This document shows, piece after piece, positions 1-5,715 of a DNA stretch of 7,874 bases. Source of the stretch: an uncultured Oribacterium sp. (GTDB lineage: Bacteria; Bacillota; Clostridia; Lachnospirales; Lachnospiraceae); assembly GCA_934279105.1 (NCBI GenBank), contig CAKQWR010000093.1, forward strand, positions 1 through 7,874. Direction: 5' to 3'. The notes under the pieces are model-generated. The model was not told the DNA's origin. It made no database searches and was given only the letters and a program-made list of their open reading frames with translations. The position numbers were made by a program, and so were the translations under genes. Within the stretch, counting starts at the first letter, position 1. The number at the start of each line of letters is the position of its first letter.

Positions 1-568
1 AGGCCGCAATCTGGGCTTCACGGTCACAGATCATGCGGAGGGCGACGGACTGTACACGACCGGCAGAGAGGCCCTTACGGATTTTCTTCCATAATAAAGG
101 GCTGATGGTATAACCTACGAGACGATCGATGACCCGGCGTGCCTGCTGTGCATCCACGAGATCCATATCGATGTTACGAGGATTTTTCAGTGCATTTTTT
201 ACAGCATTCTTCGTGATTTCGTTGAACGTGATTCGAGTGATCTTCTCTTTATTTTTCTCATCCTTCTCCAGCTCGTTCTTAAGATGCCAGCTGATGGCCT
301 CACCCTCGCGATCCGGGTCGGTTGCAAGATAGATTCTGTCCGCTTTTTTAGCTTCTTTTTTCAGCTTCGCAAGCAGTTCACCTTTGCCACGAATCGTTAT
401 ATACTTCGGCTCATAGTCGTGCTCGACATCTACGCCGAGAGAGCTCTTCGGCATATCGATCAGATGCCCCATCGTTGCATCGACCGTATACTGTTTGCCG
501 AGAAATTTTTTAATCGTCTTCACCTTCGCAGGTGACTCCACGATAATCAGATTATTCGTACTTGCCAT
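1..568 (-). CDS. topA: DNA topoisomerase I, N-terminal 189 residues (runs off window)
   Basis: This is the N-terminal part of type IA topoisomerase I, which relaxes negative supercoils by cutting one strand through a tyrosine that lies outside this window. The Toprim domain is plain: the IIVESPAK motif at residues 8-15 carries the general-acid/metal Glu11, and DPDREGE at 84-90 supplies the metal-binding acids Asp84, Asp86 and Glu88. The start of the next domain follows, with [12 protein letters not shown] and the SAGRVQSVA signature near residues 170-178. The ATG at 568-566 is chosen because AAGGTGAG lies 6 nt upstream (575-582) and the protein starts as the family does. It is broken only by the window edge; the frame is open to position 1. 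It lies 179 nt downstream of dprA, the usual Firmicutes neighbour, and has its own promoter. The domain call is certain; only the C-terminal part and zinc-finger content are unknown. Confidence 0.97.
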   Translation of the reverse strand, partial: MASTNNLIIVESPAKVKTIKKFLGKQYTVDATMGHLIDMPKSSLGVDVEHDYEPKYITIRGKGELLAKLKKEAKKADRIYLATDPDREGEAISWHLKNELEKDEKNKEKITRITFNEITKNAVKNALKNPRNIDMDLVDAQQARRVIDRLVGYTISPLLWKKIRKGLSAGRVQSVALRMICDREAQIAA

Positions 569-689
569 ACAAGACTCACCTTTAATTATGCAATATCTGT
601 TTTGTATTGATCATTTCTTCAAAAAAATGAACGAAATAATCGACACGATGCCGATTTAAAATTCATTCCCAAAAGGGTAAATCTCAGAC

Positions 690-718
690 AATATACAACA
701 CTCTTTTTTGTTTTGCAA
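690..718 (-). promoter_or_regulatory. Probable sigma-A-type promoter of topA
   Basis: Reading the minus strand there is TTGCAA (718-713), a 17-nt spacer, and TATATT (695-690), a good vegetative -35/-10 pair. A start near 683 would give a leader of about 115 nt before the topA ATG at 568. It lies between the dprA stop and topA, and no T-tailed hairpin separates dprA from topA, so topA may receive both its own transcripts and readthrough from the yifB-dprA operon. It is called on consensus match and position only. Confidence 0.65.
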
Positions 719-747
719 GACACAGGACTGGTATACAAGTCATTCGC

Positions 748-1644
748 TCAGATACGTCGCCTGTAGAAGCCGAGTTTCGGACTATCACTGAAGCCGAGGA
801 TTTCCAGTTCCAAAAGGATGGCTGTGAGCTCCTGAATCGACATCGATACTTTTCCGATCAGCTGATCGAGATGCATCGCTTCGATATCGAGGGCTGCATA
901 CACCTTTTTTTGCTTCGGATTCAACATAGACGTATCCTTCTCCAGCATCCGTTGTTCTTTGTGATGCGTGAGATGAAGATATTCGAGCACATCCTCCGGA
1001 CTGGTCAGAATTTCAGCGCCCTGTCGTATGAGCTGATTGCATCCCTTCGACAGTCCGTCCGTCACGCGGCCAGGGAGTGCAAATATCTGTTTCCCCTGAT
1101 CCAGTGCATCCCCTACCGTGATAAACGTTCCGGATTTTTCTCTTGCCTCCAGCACCAGTATGGCATCTGCCAGTCCGGCGATGATCCGATTTCGTGCAGC
1201 AAACTGCTTTCCGATCGGTGGTGCATCCAGTGGGAGTTCCGAAATCGCTGCACCACCATACTGAAGAATCTTATCATAGAGAAGGTAGTTTCGTGCTGGA
1301 TAACAGACATTCAGTCCGCATCCAAATACTGCATAGGTCTTCGCCTCTGCGTCTACAGCACCCCACTGCCCTGCACTATCGATGCCTGCTGCCATCCCGC
1401 TGATGATACCGACACCCTGCATGGCCAGCGCACGTCCGAAGGATCTCGCCACCTGCAGACCATAATCACTCGCGCTCCGCGCACCGATGATGGCAACCGT
1501 CGGCAGATCATCCGGTGGAAGTGTGCCGCGAACATAAAGTGTCTTCGGCGGATTCGGTATATTGCGAAGCCTCTCCGGATAGTCGCGGTCCAGCATCGTC
1601 AGTTCCTGAATTTCCTGATGAAAATGCAAGTCACGTACGGTCAT
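748..1644 (-). CDS. dprA: DNA-processing protein DprA (Smf), short form, 298 aa
   Basis: DprA binds incoming single-stranded DNA during natural transformation, protects it and loads RecA; many non-competent bacteria also keep it. The Rossmann-like core is clear: IIGARSASDYG at 52-62, SGMAAGID at 82-89, a GCGLNVCYP turn at 108-116, ARNRIIAGLAD at 150-160 and EAREKSGTFIT at 166-175. The C-terminal 60 or so residues look like the winged-helix-like domain seen in many family members. The ATG overlaps the yifB stop (ATGA, 1644-1641) and has AGGAGGG 5 nt upstream inside yifB (1650-1656), so the start is firm and translation is probably coupled to yifB. Two things are unusual. The protein begins almost directly at the core, without the N-terminal SAM/HhH-like domain of longer DprAs. 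The signature commonly written SGxARGID has Ala86 instead of Arg. The family call is very secure; an active role in competence is inference. Confidence 0.96.
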   Translation of the reverse strand: MTVRDLHFHQEIQELTMLDRDYPERLRNIPNPPKTLYVRGTLPPDDLPTVAIIGARSASDYGLQVARSFGRALAMQGVGIISGMAAGIDSAGQWGAVDAEAKTYAVFGCGLNVCYPARNYLLYDKILQYGGAAISELPLDAPPIGKQFAARNRIIAGLADAILVLEAREKSGTFITVGDALDQGKQIFALPGRVTDGLSKGCNQLIRQGAEILTSPEDVLEYLHLTHHKEQRMLEKDTSMLNPKQKKVYAALDIEAMHLDQLIGKVSMSIQELTAILLELEILGFSDSPKLGFYRRRI

Positions 1645-3194
1645 ATTTTCCCTCCTGCTCCATAGAGCTGATCTTCGATGCCGCGGTAGTTCACCGCCTC
1701 ACTTAAATGTGAAACCTGTATATTCTCTTCTTCTGCAAGATCTGCAATCGTACGCGCCACCTTCAGCACCTTGTGATATGTTCGCATGGACATCGATCGA
1801 AGCTGAAAGATGTGTCCGATAAATGCGAGTTCTTTCGGCCCAAGCGTACAGTAGTGTTCGATCTCGCGTATCCCCATCTCTGCATTTACCATGATGTTTG
1901 TTTCCGATTGAAATCGGACAGCCTGTATTTCGCGTGCCCGCAGAACCTGCGCGCGCAGCTCTCGAGAGGAAGGACCAGATTCTTTCGATACTGCATCCTC
2001 GAATTCCACCGGTGAGGCCTCCACGCATAAATCGATACGTTCAAGGATCGGTTTGCTGATTCCTCGCTGGTACTGTCGAATCTGACTTTCTGTACAGTGA
2101 CATTTATTTCGATTCGGAAAATATCCGCATGGACACGGATTCATCGCTGCGACGAGAAGACAGTCTGCCGGATAGCGAAAGGTTCCATTCAGACGTGAAA
2201 TGATCACCTGCTTGTCTTCAATCGGCTGTCGTAGCGCCTCGATCGAGGATTTAGAAAACAGTGGAAGCTCGTCCAGAAACAGAACACCCCGCGACGCAAG
2301 AGCCAGCTCTCCCGGAACGACGCCACCCTGCGCAGATCCGCCAACAAGTGCCGCGGTCGTAATGGTATGATGCGGTGTTCGGAATGGTCGATGGTTAAGC
2401 AGCGACTGACCGGGTGGCAATAGACCAGCGACGGAATAAACCTTCGTAATTTCGATGTTTTCCTCTCGACTTAGTGGCGGCAGAATCGTCGGAATACGTT
2501 TCGCAATCATCGTTTTTTCGGATCCTGCCACACCGGATAAAAGCAGATTATGGCCGCCTGCCGCTGCGATGAGCGCCGCACGTACTCCGAAGCTTTGCCC
2601 ATGCACGTCGGAGAAATCGACATTATAGGATTCATGGACATCGGAGCGCACCGGTGTTTCCCTCGGATACGAGAGAAAACGTTCTTTCGATTCGATGAGG
2701 TTGCATAGATCGACCAGATCACCGACTCCGATGATATCCATTCCCTCGACTACAAGGGCTTCCTGAATATCGACCTGCGGAACTACAGCGCCACGTAAAC
2801 CCGCACGCTTCATCTCTGACACAAGTGAGAGCACGCCATTTATATGTTTGATGGACCCGTCCAGTCCGAGCTCACCGATGAATCCATACGCATCCAGCGA
2901 AAAGCTGTCGTTTAAAAATACAGAACGTAAAATCCCGGTCACGATGGCCAGGTCGAAGCAGGTCCCGTCCTTTCGACGGTCCGCTGGAGCGAGATTGATG
3001 GTTAACCTCCGTGGAGGCATGGAAATTTGTGCATTTCGAAGCGCAACATCGCAACGCTCCAGTGCTTCTCGGACAGAGGCCGAAACATTCCCGACGATGA
3101 CCGACCGCGGGAGTCCATGACTTTCATCAACTTCGACGGAAACAGCGTACCCGTCCAGTCCGGACAAACCTGCACTATTGATTTTTGCCAGCAT
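1641..3194 (-). CDS. yifB: YifB/ComM family AAA+ ATPase (Mg-chelatase-like), 517 aa
   Basis: This is a member of the YifB/ComM family; ComM is known as a hexameric branch-migration helicase acting in natural transformation. The N-terminal ChlI/Lon-protease-like fold (LDGYAVSVEVD through INLAPADRRKDGTCFDLAI) is followed by the AAA+ core: Walker A at 221-228, Walker B VLFLDEL with Asp308-Glu309, the sensor-like AAMNPCPCG, a cysteine-rich NKCHCTESQ segment and the SKPILERIDL motif. The Mg-chelatase C-terminal helical domain ends the protein. The start at 3194 (MLAKINSAGLSGLDGY) matches the family N-terminus and has GGAGAGG 6 nt upstream. An in-frame ATG at 3266 would add 24 unfamiliar residues, lacks a ribosome binding site and would be read through a hairpin. 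The P-loop reads GVAGSEKT, with Glu226 where Gly is expected, so ATPase activity may be altered. Its stop overlaps the dprA start by four bases. Confidence 0.94.
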   Translation of the reverse strand: MLAKINSAGLSGLDGYAVSVEVDESHGLPRSVIVGNVSASVREALERCDVALRNAQISMPPRRLTINLAPADRRKDGTCFDLAIVTGILRSVFLNDSFSLDAYGFIGELGLDGSIKHINGVLSLVSEMKRAGLRGAVVPQVDIQEALVVEGMDIIGVGDLVDLCNLIESKERFLSYPRETPVRSDVHESYNVDFSDVHGQSFGVRAALIAAAGGHNLLLSGVAGSEKTMIAKRIPTILPPLSREENIEITKVYSVAGLLPPGQSLLNHRPFRTPHHTITTAALVGGSAQGGVVPGELALASRGVLFLDELPLFSKSSIEALRQPIEDKQVIISRLNGTFRYPADCLLVAAMNPCPCGYFPNRNKCHCTESQIRQYQRGISKPILERIDLCVEASPVEFEDAVSKESGPSSRELRAQVLRAREIQAVRFQSETNIMVNAEMGIREIEHYCTLGPKELAFIGHIFQLRSMSMRTYHKVLKVARTIADLAEEENIQVSHLSEAVNYRGIEDQLYGAGGKI

Positions 3195-3200
3195 AGATAT

Positions 3201-3207
3201 CCTCTCC
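3201..3207 (-). promoter_or_regulatory. Ribosome binding site fixing the yifB start at 3194
   Basis: The minus strand has GGAGAGG followed by 6 nt and then ATG (3194-3192). This spacing, with the family-like N-terminus, selects 3194 over the in-frame ATG at 3266, which has no purine-rich stretch in front of it. Confidence 0.8.
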
Positions 3208-3222
3208 GGCAATTCAGAAACT

Positions 3223-3261
3223 AAAAAGACCTTACCATGAAATCGGATTTCCGGTAAGGTC
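3223..3261 (-). terminator. Terminator-like hairpin between the rluC-type gene and yifB
   Basis: On the minus strand GACCTTACC (3261-3253) pairs perfectly with GGTAAGGTC (3236-3228). Inside, GAAAT and ATTTC extend the helix after a small asymmetric bulge, and TTTTT (3227-3223) follows the stem. This is the form of an intrinsic terminator for the dehydrogenase-rluC transcript. It lies 175 nt past the rluC stop but its T-run ends only 28 nt before the yifB ATG, so any yifB promoter farther upstream would have to read through it. It could therefore act as an attenuator in the yifB leader. Confidence 0.65.
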
Positions 3262-3272
3262 GACATGTCGAC
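3259..3272. repeat. 14-bp perfect palindrome GTCGACATGTCGAC
   Basis: The 14 bases equal their own reverse complement. As RNA they could form a 5-bp stem with a CATG loop. The last three bases on the minus strand (3261-3259) are also the first bases of the terminator stem, so the two structures compete slightly. It could equally be a binding site for a dimeric protein, or chance. Confidence 0.5.
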
Positions 3273-3436
3273 TATAGTCTGAAAACAGACATGAGGAAAT
3301 GGCTGTTTTCAAGGCTGCACACGTATTTTATATCGTTTAAAAAAATTTTACATGAGGAAGGGGCACGTTACACTGACGAATCTGCTGGCACGTATTATCG
3401 GCGAATCGAAACACTCTCTTTCCGGTCTGACGGAAA

Positions 3437-4510
3437 TCAGTCTATAAAAGAATGGAATTCCTTCGGCGGTGCTGCACTGATTGTCTTTCCGGCGAGATTC
3501 TTCAGGACGCCATCCAGTGTTTCCGGGAAATGCAGTTCCCACGCATGTAGAAGCTGGGATTTGACGCCACTATGGTTCCGGTAGTAGACATTAGCCTCTT
3601 TGCGTCCGTACTTCGGGTCGCCGATGATCGGATGTCCGATGGAGCGAAGGTGGGCACGAATCTGGTGTGTTTTACCTGTGATGAGATGAACCTTCAGCAC
3701 TGTAAACTCCTTACTTCTCTTCAACGGCTCGTACGCCGTATGTATCTCGACGGCATCCGGAAAAGCAGTTTTCCGAATTTCCACCTGATTTTTCTTCTCA
3801 TCCTTTGCGAGATAGCCGTCGATGCGCTGTGGATGGTCAATGTCTCCAATCACGACCGCAAGATAGTACTTCTCCATCGTACGGTCACGAAGCAACGTTG
3901 CAAGCGCCTGCAGGGCAGGAAGTGTCTTTCCAAACAGGATGAGACCGGACGTGTTTCGATCGAGGCGGTTTGCGATGCCTGGCTTGAAGGTCTGTAGCTG
4001 TGTCTCGCTCAATGCCCCCGTTGCCATCAGATAGGACAGACAACGTTCGTTTACGGACGGGAGTCCTGAGCCGTCCGACTGACTCAGCCAGCCGGATGGT
4101 TTGTTTAGAACCAGTAAATTCTCATCTTCATAGACGATATATTTACGAAAATCTGAGATGGATTTCGAGGTTTCCTTCGTTTTCGAATTCGAAAATTTAG
4201 ACGTTTTGGCCTCTCGCGAAGCATCGTCTGGGCGATGTGTCGCGTTCGATTTCGTATCGCGTATGCTCTTTTTCGTATGCTCTGCCGTTTGTCCCGTCAT
4301 GATGTCAAAGGTTTCTTCAGAGAAGTACATCTTCACGGAATCTCCGAGGCTCAGAATTTCTTTCCCCTCTGCTTTCTTATCATTCAACATGATGTTTTTC
4401 TTCCGGAGCATCTTATATATGAAGGACGTGTTTGCATTTTTTAAATATTTATGCAGCAGCTTATCCAGACGCTGTCCGGCTTCGTTTGTCGATACGTTGA
4501 TTTCTCTCAC
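3437..4510 (-). CDS. RluC-type 23S rRNA pseudouridine synthase, 357 aa
   Basis: This is an RluA-family pseudouridine synthase with an N-terminal S4 RNA-binding domain (about residues 13-66, QRLDKLLHKYL through LGDSVKMYFSE) and a catalytic domain from about 123. The catalytic motif NRLDRNTSG at 181-189 holds the nucleophile Asp184; KTHQIRAHL and the following GHPIIGDPKYG are also typical. By family it isomerises uridines in 23S rRNA; the closest group is RluC/RluD, but the exact target positions cannot be read from sequence, so no symbol is given. The start is GTG (4510-4508), with GAGGA 6 nt upstream (4517-4521). A Ser/Thr/Lys-rich linker of about 50 residues (70-122) separates S4 from catalytic domain, longer than I expect for the family. 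It follows the dehydrogenase by 49 nt with no terminator between, so the two are probably cotranscribed. Confidence 0.93.
   Translation of the reverse strand: MREINVSTNEAGQRLDKLLHKYLKNANTSFIYKMLRKKNIMLNDKKAEGKEILSLGDSVKMYFSEETFDIMTGQTAEHTKKSIRDTKSNATHRPDDASREAKTSKFSNSKTKETSKSISDFRKYIVYEDENLLVLNKPSGWLSQSDGSGLPSVNERCLSYLMATGALSETQLQTFKPGIANRLDRNTSGLILFGKTLPALQALATLLRDRTMEKYYLAVVIGDIDHPQRIDGYLAKDEKKNQVEIRKTAFPDAVEIHTAYEPLKRSKEFTVLKVHLITGKTHQIRAHLRSIGHPIIGDPKYGRKEANVYYRNHSGVKSQLLHAWELHFPETLDGVLKNLAGKTISAAPPKEFHSFID
4180..4195. repeat. 16-bp perfect palindrome inside the rluC-type linker
   Basis: TTTTCGAATTCGAAAA equals its own reverse complement. It encodes KFSNSK in the low-complexity linker, where protein sequence constrains the DNA little. 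Nothing else marks it as a regulatory site. Confidence 0.5.
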
Positions 4511-4559
4511 AGGTAGTCCTCACAGTTGCATTCTATTTGTTTCGTCAGTGTGATATGGC

Positions 4560-5423
4560 TCACACGTTTTCGCCACTTTCTGTTTTGGTGAAATGAAAGG
4601 CAGAGCCGGTAACCAGTTGACCAACGCTACCATTCGATACGGTCTTCTCAACACGACAGCTGCCATTCAGAAGGCGCATGATCATCATGATGAGCTTCGT
4701 CGGAAGCAGCTTACTGAAAATGCGCAGTAGCTTCATGCTCGTCCCATAGATTGAAATATCCTTTCCGAGTACACTGTCCATCAGTGCCAGGTGGCAGACC
4801 TTTTCCGGGTTCGCCATAAAAAGATACTTGTAAAACGGTATATGTCCGCTTGTCTCTGCGCGCTCGAAAAACTCGGTTTTCACAGGACCCGGGCAGACGG
4901 CGGTCACACGTATACCGGTCGTACGCAGTTCTTCGGCGAGACTCTGGCTGAAGCTCAATACATAGCTCTTGCTTGCCGCGTAGACTGCAAAATTCGGCTG
5001 TGGCAGAAAGGCTGCGCTCGAAGCGAAATTGATGATGCGTGATTTCGCTGCCATATATGGAAGGCAGAGGCGAGTGATGGCAGTGAGGGCACCAATGTTC
5101 AGATCCACCATGCCGAGCTGATCCTCGAGGCTCAGTCCTTCAATCGTCCCGATCTGACCGTAGCCTGCAGCATTCACGAGAAATATGATTTCCGGTTGCT
5201 TTTCTTCGAGTGCCTGTTTCAGCGTATCGCGTGCAGAGCACAGCTGAAGATCATCTGTAAAGAAACGACATGGCTTCGTGAGCTGCTTTTCCAGCTCCTC
5301 GAGCCGATCAGCGCGACGACCAAACAGCCAGAACTCCTGGATGTTTGAAATGGCGTCATTTAGTTCGATGGCCATTCGACGGCCCATTCCGGAGGTCGCT
5401 CCGGTGATGATTGCGATTTTCAT
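4560..5423 (-). CDS. Short-chain dehydrogenase/reductase, 287 aa
   Basis: This is a classical SDR-family NAD(P)-dependent oxidoreductase, probably cytosolic, substrate unknown. The cofactor motif TGATSGMG (7-14) follows the first strand; GRR at 35-37 ends the second strand, and its arginines suggest, without proving, preference for NADP. VNAAG at 83-87, Asn109, Ser135/136 and the YAASK motif (Tyr148, Lys152) form the expected catalytic set, and PGPVKTEFF follows. The C-terminal 70 or so residues include a hydrophobic helical stretch (LLPTKLIMMIMRLL) that may cover the active site or touch a membrane. The ATG at 5423 is preferred because AAGAGGT lies 6 nt upstream and the protein then begins MKIAIITGA, as SDRs do; the in-frame ATG at 5447 would add eight residues with no good binding site. 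It probably forms an operon with the rluC-type gene, though no functional link is evident. Confidence 0.92.
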   Translation of the reverse strand: MKIAIITGATSGMGRRMAIELNDAISNIQEFWLFGRRADRLEELEKQLTKPCRFFTDDLQLCSARDTLKQALEEKQPEIIFLVNAAGYGQIGTIEGLSLEDQLGMVDLNIGALTAITRLCLPYMAAKSRIINFASSAAFLPQPNFAVYAASKSYVLSFSQSLAEELRTTGIRVTAVCPGPVKTEFFERAETSGHIPFYKYLFMANPEKVCHLALMDSVLGKDISIYGTSMKLLRIFSKLLPTKLIMMIMRLLNGSCRVEKTVSNGSVGQLVTGSAFHFTKTESGENV

Positions 5424-5429
5424 TTCGGT

Positions 5430-5436
5430 ACCTCTT
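5430..5436 (-). promoter_or_regulatory. Ribosome binding site fixing the dehydrogenase start at 5423
   Basis: AAGAGGT on the minus strand sits 6 nt before ATG 5423-5421. It lies inside the eight-codon extension that would result from the upstream ATG at 5447, so the shorter start is favoured. Confidence 0.75.
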
Positions 5437-5449
5437 TTTTGATGCATTC

Positions 5450-5469
5450 AATATACCATGATGTGGTAT
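5450..5469 (-). promoter_or_regulatory. Extended -10 promoter with overlapping dyad, upstream of the dehydrogenase
   Basis: The minus strand reads TG-G-TATATT (5458-5450), an extended -10 element that would start transcription near 5443, about 20 nt before the ATG. No good -35 is visible at 17 nt (CGTATA). A dyad, ATACCA (5453-5458) and TGGTAT (5464-5469) around 5 nt, overlaps the -10 and could be an operator or chance. The upstream tRNA terminator means the gene pair needs its own promoter, which supports this call. Confidence 0.45.
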
Positions 5470-5509
5470 CGATATACGTGTCAGAGAAACATTCTCTTCT
5501 ACAGATCGG

Positions 5510-5545
5510 AAAATAAAAAAACCGGAAGCTCTACAGCTTCCGGTT
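5510..5545 (-). terminator. Strong intrinsic terminator of the tRNA-Leu unit
   Basis: On the minus strand AACCGGAAGCT (5545-5535), a GTAG loop and AGCTTCCGGTT (5530-5520) form a perfect 11-bp stem. The stem's last two bases begin a T-run that continues TTTTTATTTT (5519-5510). It begins 6 nt after the tRNA 3' end and should separate the tRNA from the dehydrogenase-rluC operon. Confidence 0.92.
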
Positions 5546-5551
5546 CATTCC

Positions 5552-5635
5552 TGCGGGAGATGGGACTTGAACCCACACGTCCTATCGGACACAAGATCCT
5601 TAGTCTTGCCTGTCTGCCAATTTCAGCACTCCCGC
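5552..5635 (-). tRNA. tRNA-Leu, anticodon AAG
   Basis: An 84-nt class II tRNA folds completely. The acceptor stem is GCGGGAG/CTCCCGC (7 perfect pairs). The D-arm is CTG/CAG with an AAATTGG loop start, and the anticodon stem is CAAGA/TCTTG around loop CTAAGGA. The long variable arm has a GTCC/GGAC stem, the T-arm is GTGGG/CCCAT with loop TTCAAGT, and the discriminator is A73. The loop places the anticodon at 5601-5599 as AAG, reading CUU and, if A34 is deaminated to inosine by TadA, further CUN codons. The long variable arm and A73 fit bacterial leucine tRNA identity. The bases after A73 are GGA, so CCA is not encoded and must be added by the CCA-adding enzyme. It has its own promoter and terminator. 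Confidence 0.96.
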
Positions 5636-5647
5636 GCGACAAGGTGT

Positions 5648-5676
5648 ATATTAGCACACCGGGAGGCGATTAGCAA
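5648..5676 (-). promoter_or_regulatory. Promoter of tRNA-Leu
   Basis: TTGCTA (5676-5671), exactly 17 nt, then TAATAT (5653-5648), preceded by TGC as in extended -10 elements. The predicted start near 5641 gives a 5' leader of about 6 nt before the mature tRNA, as in many short tRNA units. Confidence 0.8.
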
Positions 5677-5715
5677 CTACTATTTTGAAATTTATTTGAG
5701 GCAGATATTTAAAAT

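Noticed and set aside
871..1665. A 264-codon open frame on the plus strand
   Set aside because: Antisense to dprA, which is unmistakable; no family features, erratic composition.
3195..3266. Upstream in-frame ATG for yifB at 3266, adding 24 residues
   Set aside because: No ribosome binding site, the extra codons run through the terminator-like hairpin, and the family N-terminus begins at the ATG of 3194, which has GGAGAGG at the right distance.
3267..3350. Possible -10 elements TATAAA and TATAGT on the minus strand before yifB
   Set aside because: Neither has a convincing -35 at 16-18 nt; mentioned only as a weak candidate within the leader finding.
3419..3436. Hairpin TTTCCG/CGGAAA right after the rluC-type stop codon
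   Set aside because: Only six pairs and no T-run after it, so not a convincing terminator; the hairpin at 3261-3228 fits much better.
5424..5447. Upstream in-frame ATG for the dehydrogenase at 5447
   Set aside because: It would put the only good ribosome binding site inside the coding region and lies near the predicted transcription start.
5677..5715. Possible terminator for the PIN-protein gene
   Set aside because: The 39 nt after the stop are AT-rich but hold no stable stem; the transcript probably ends at the terminator after the tRNA.
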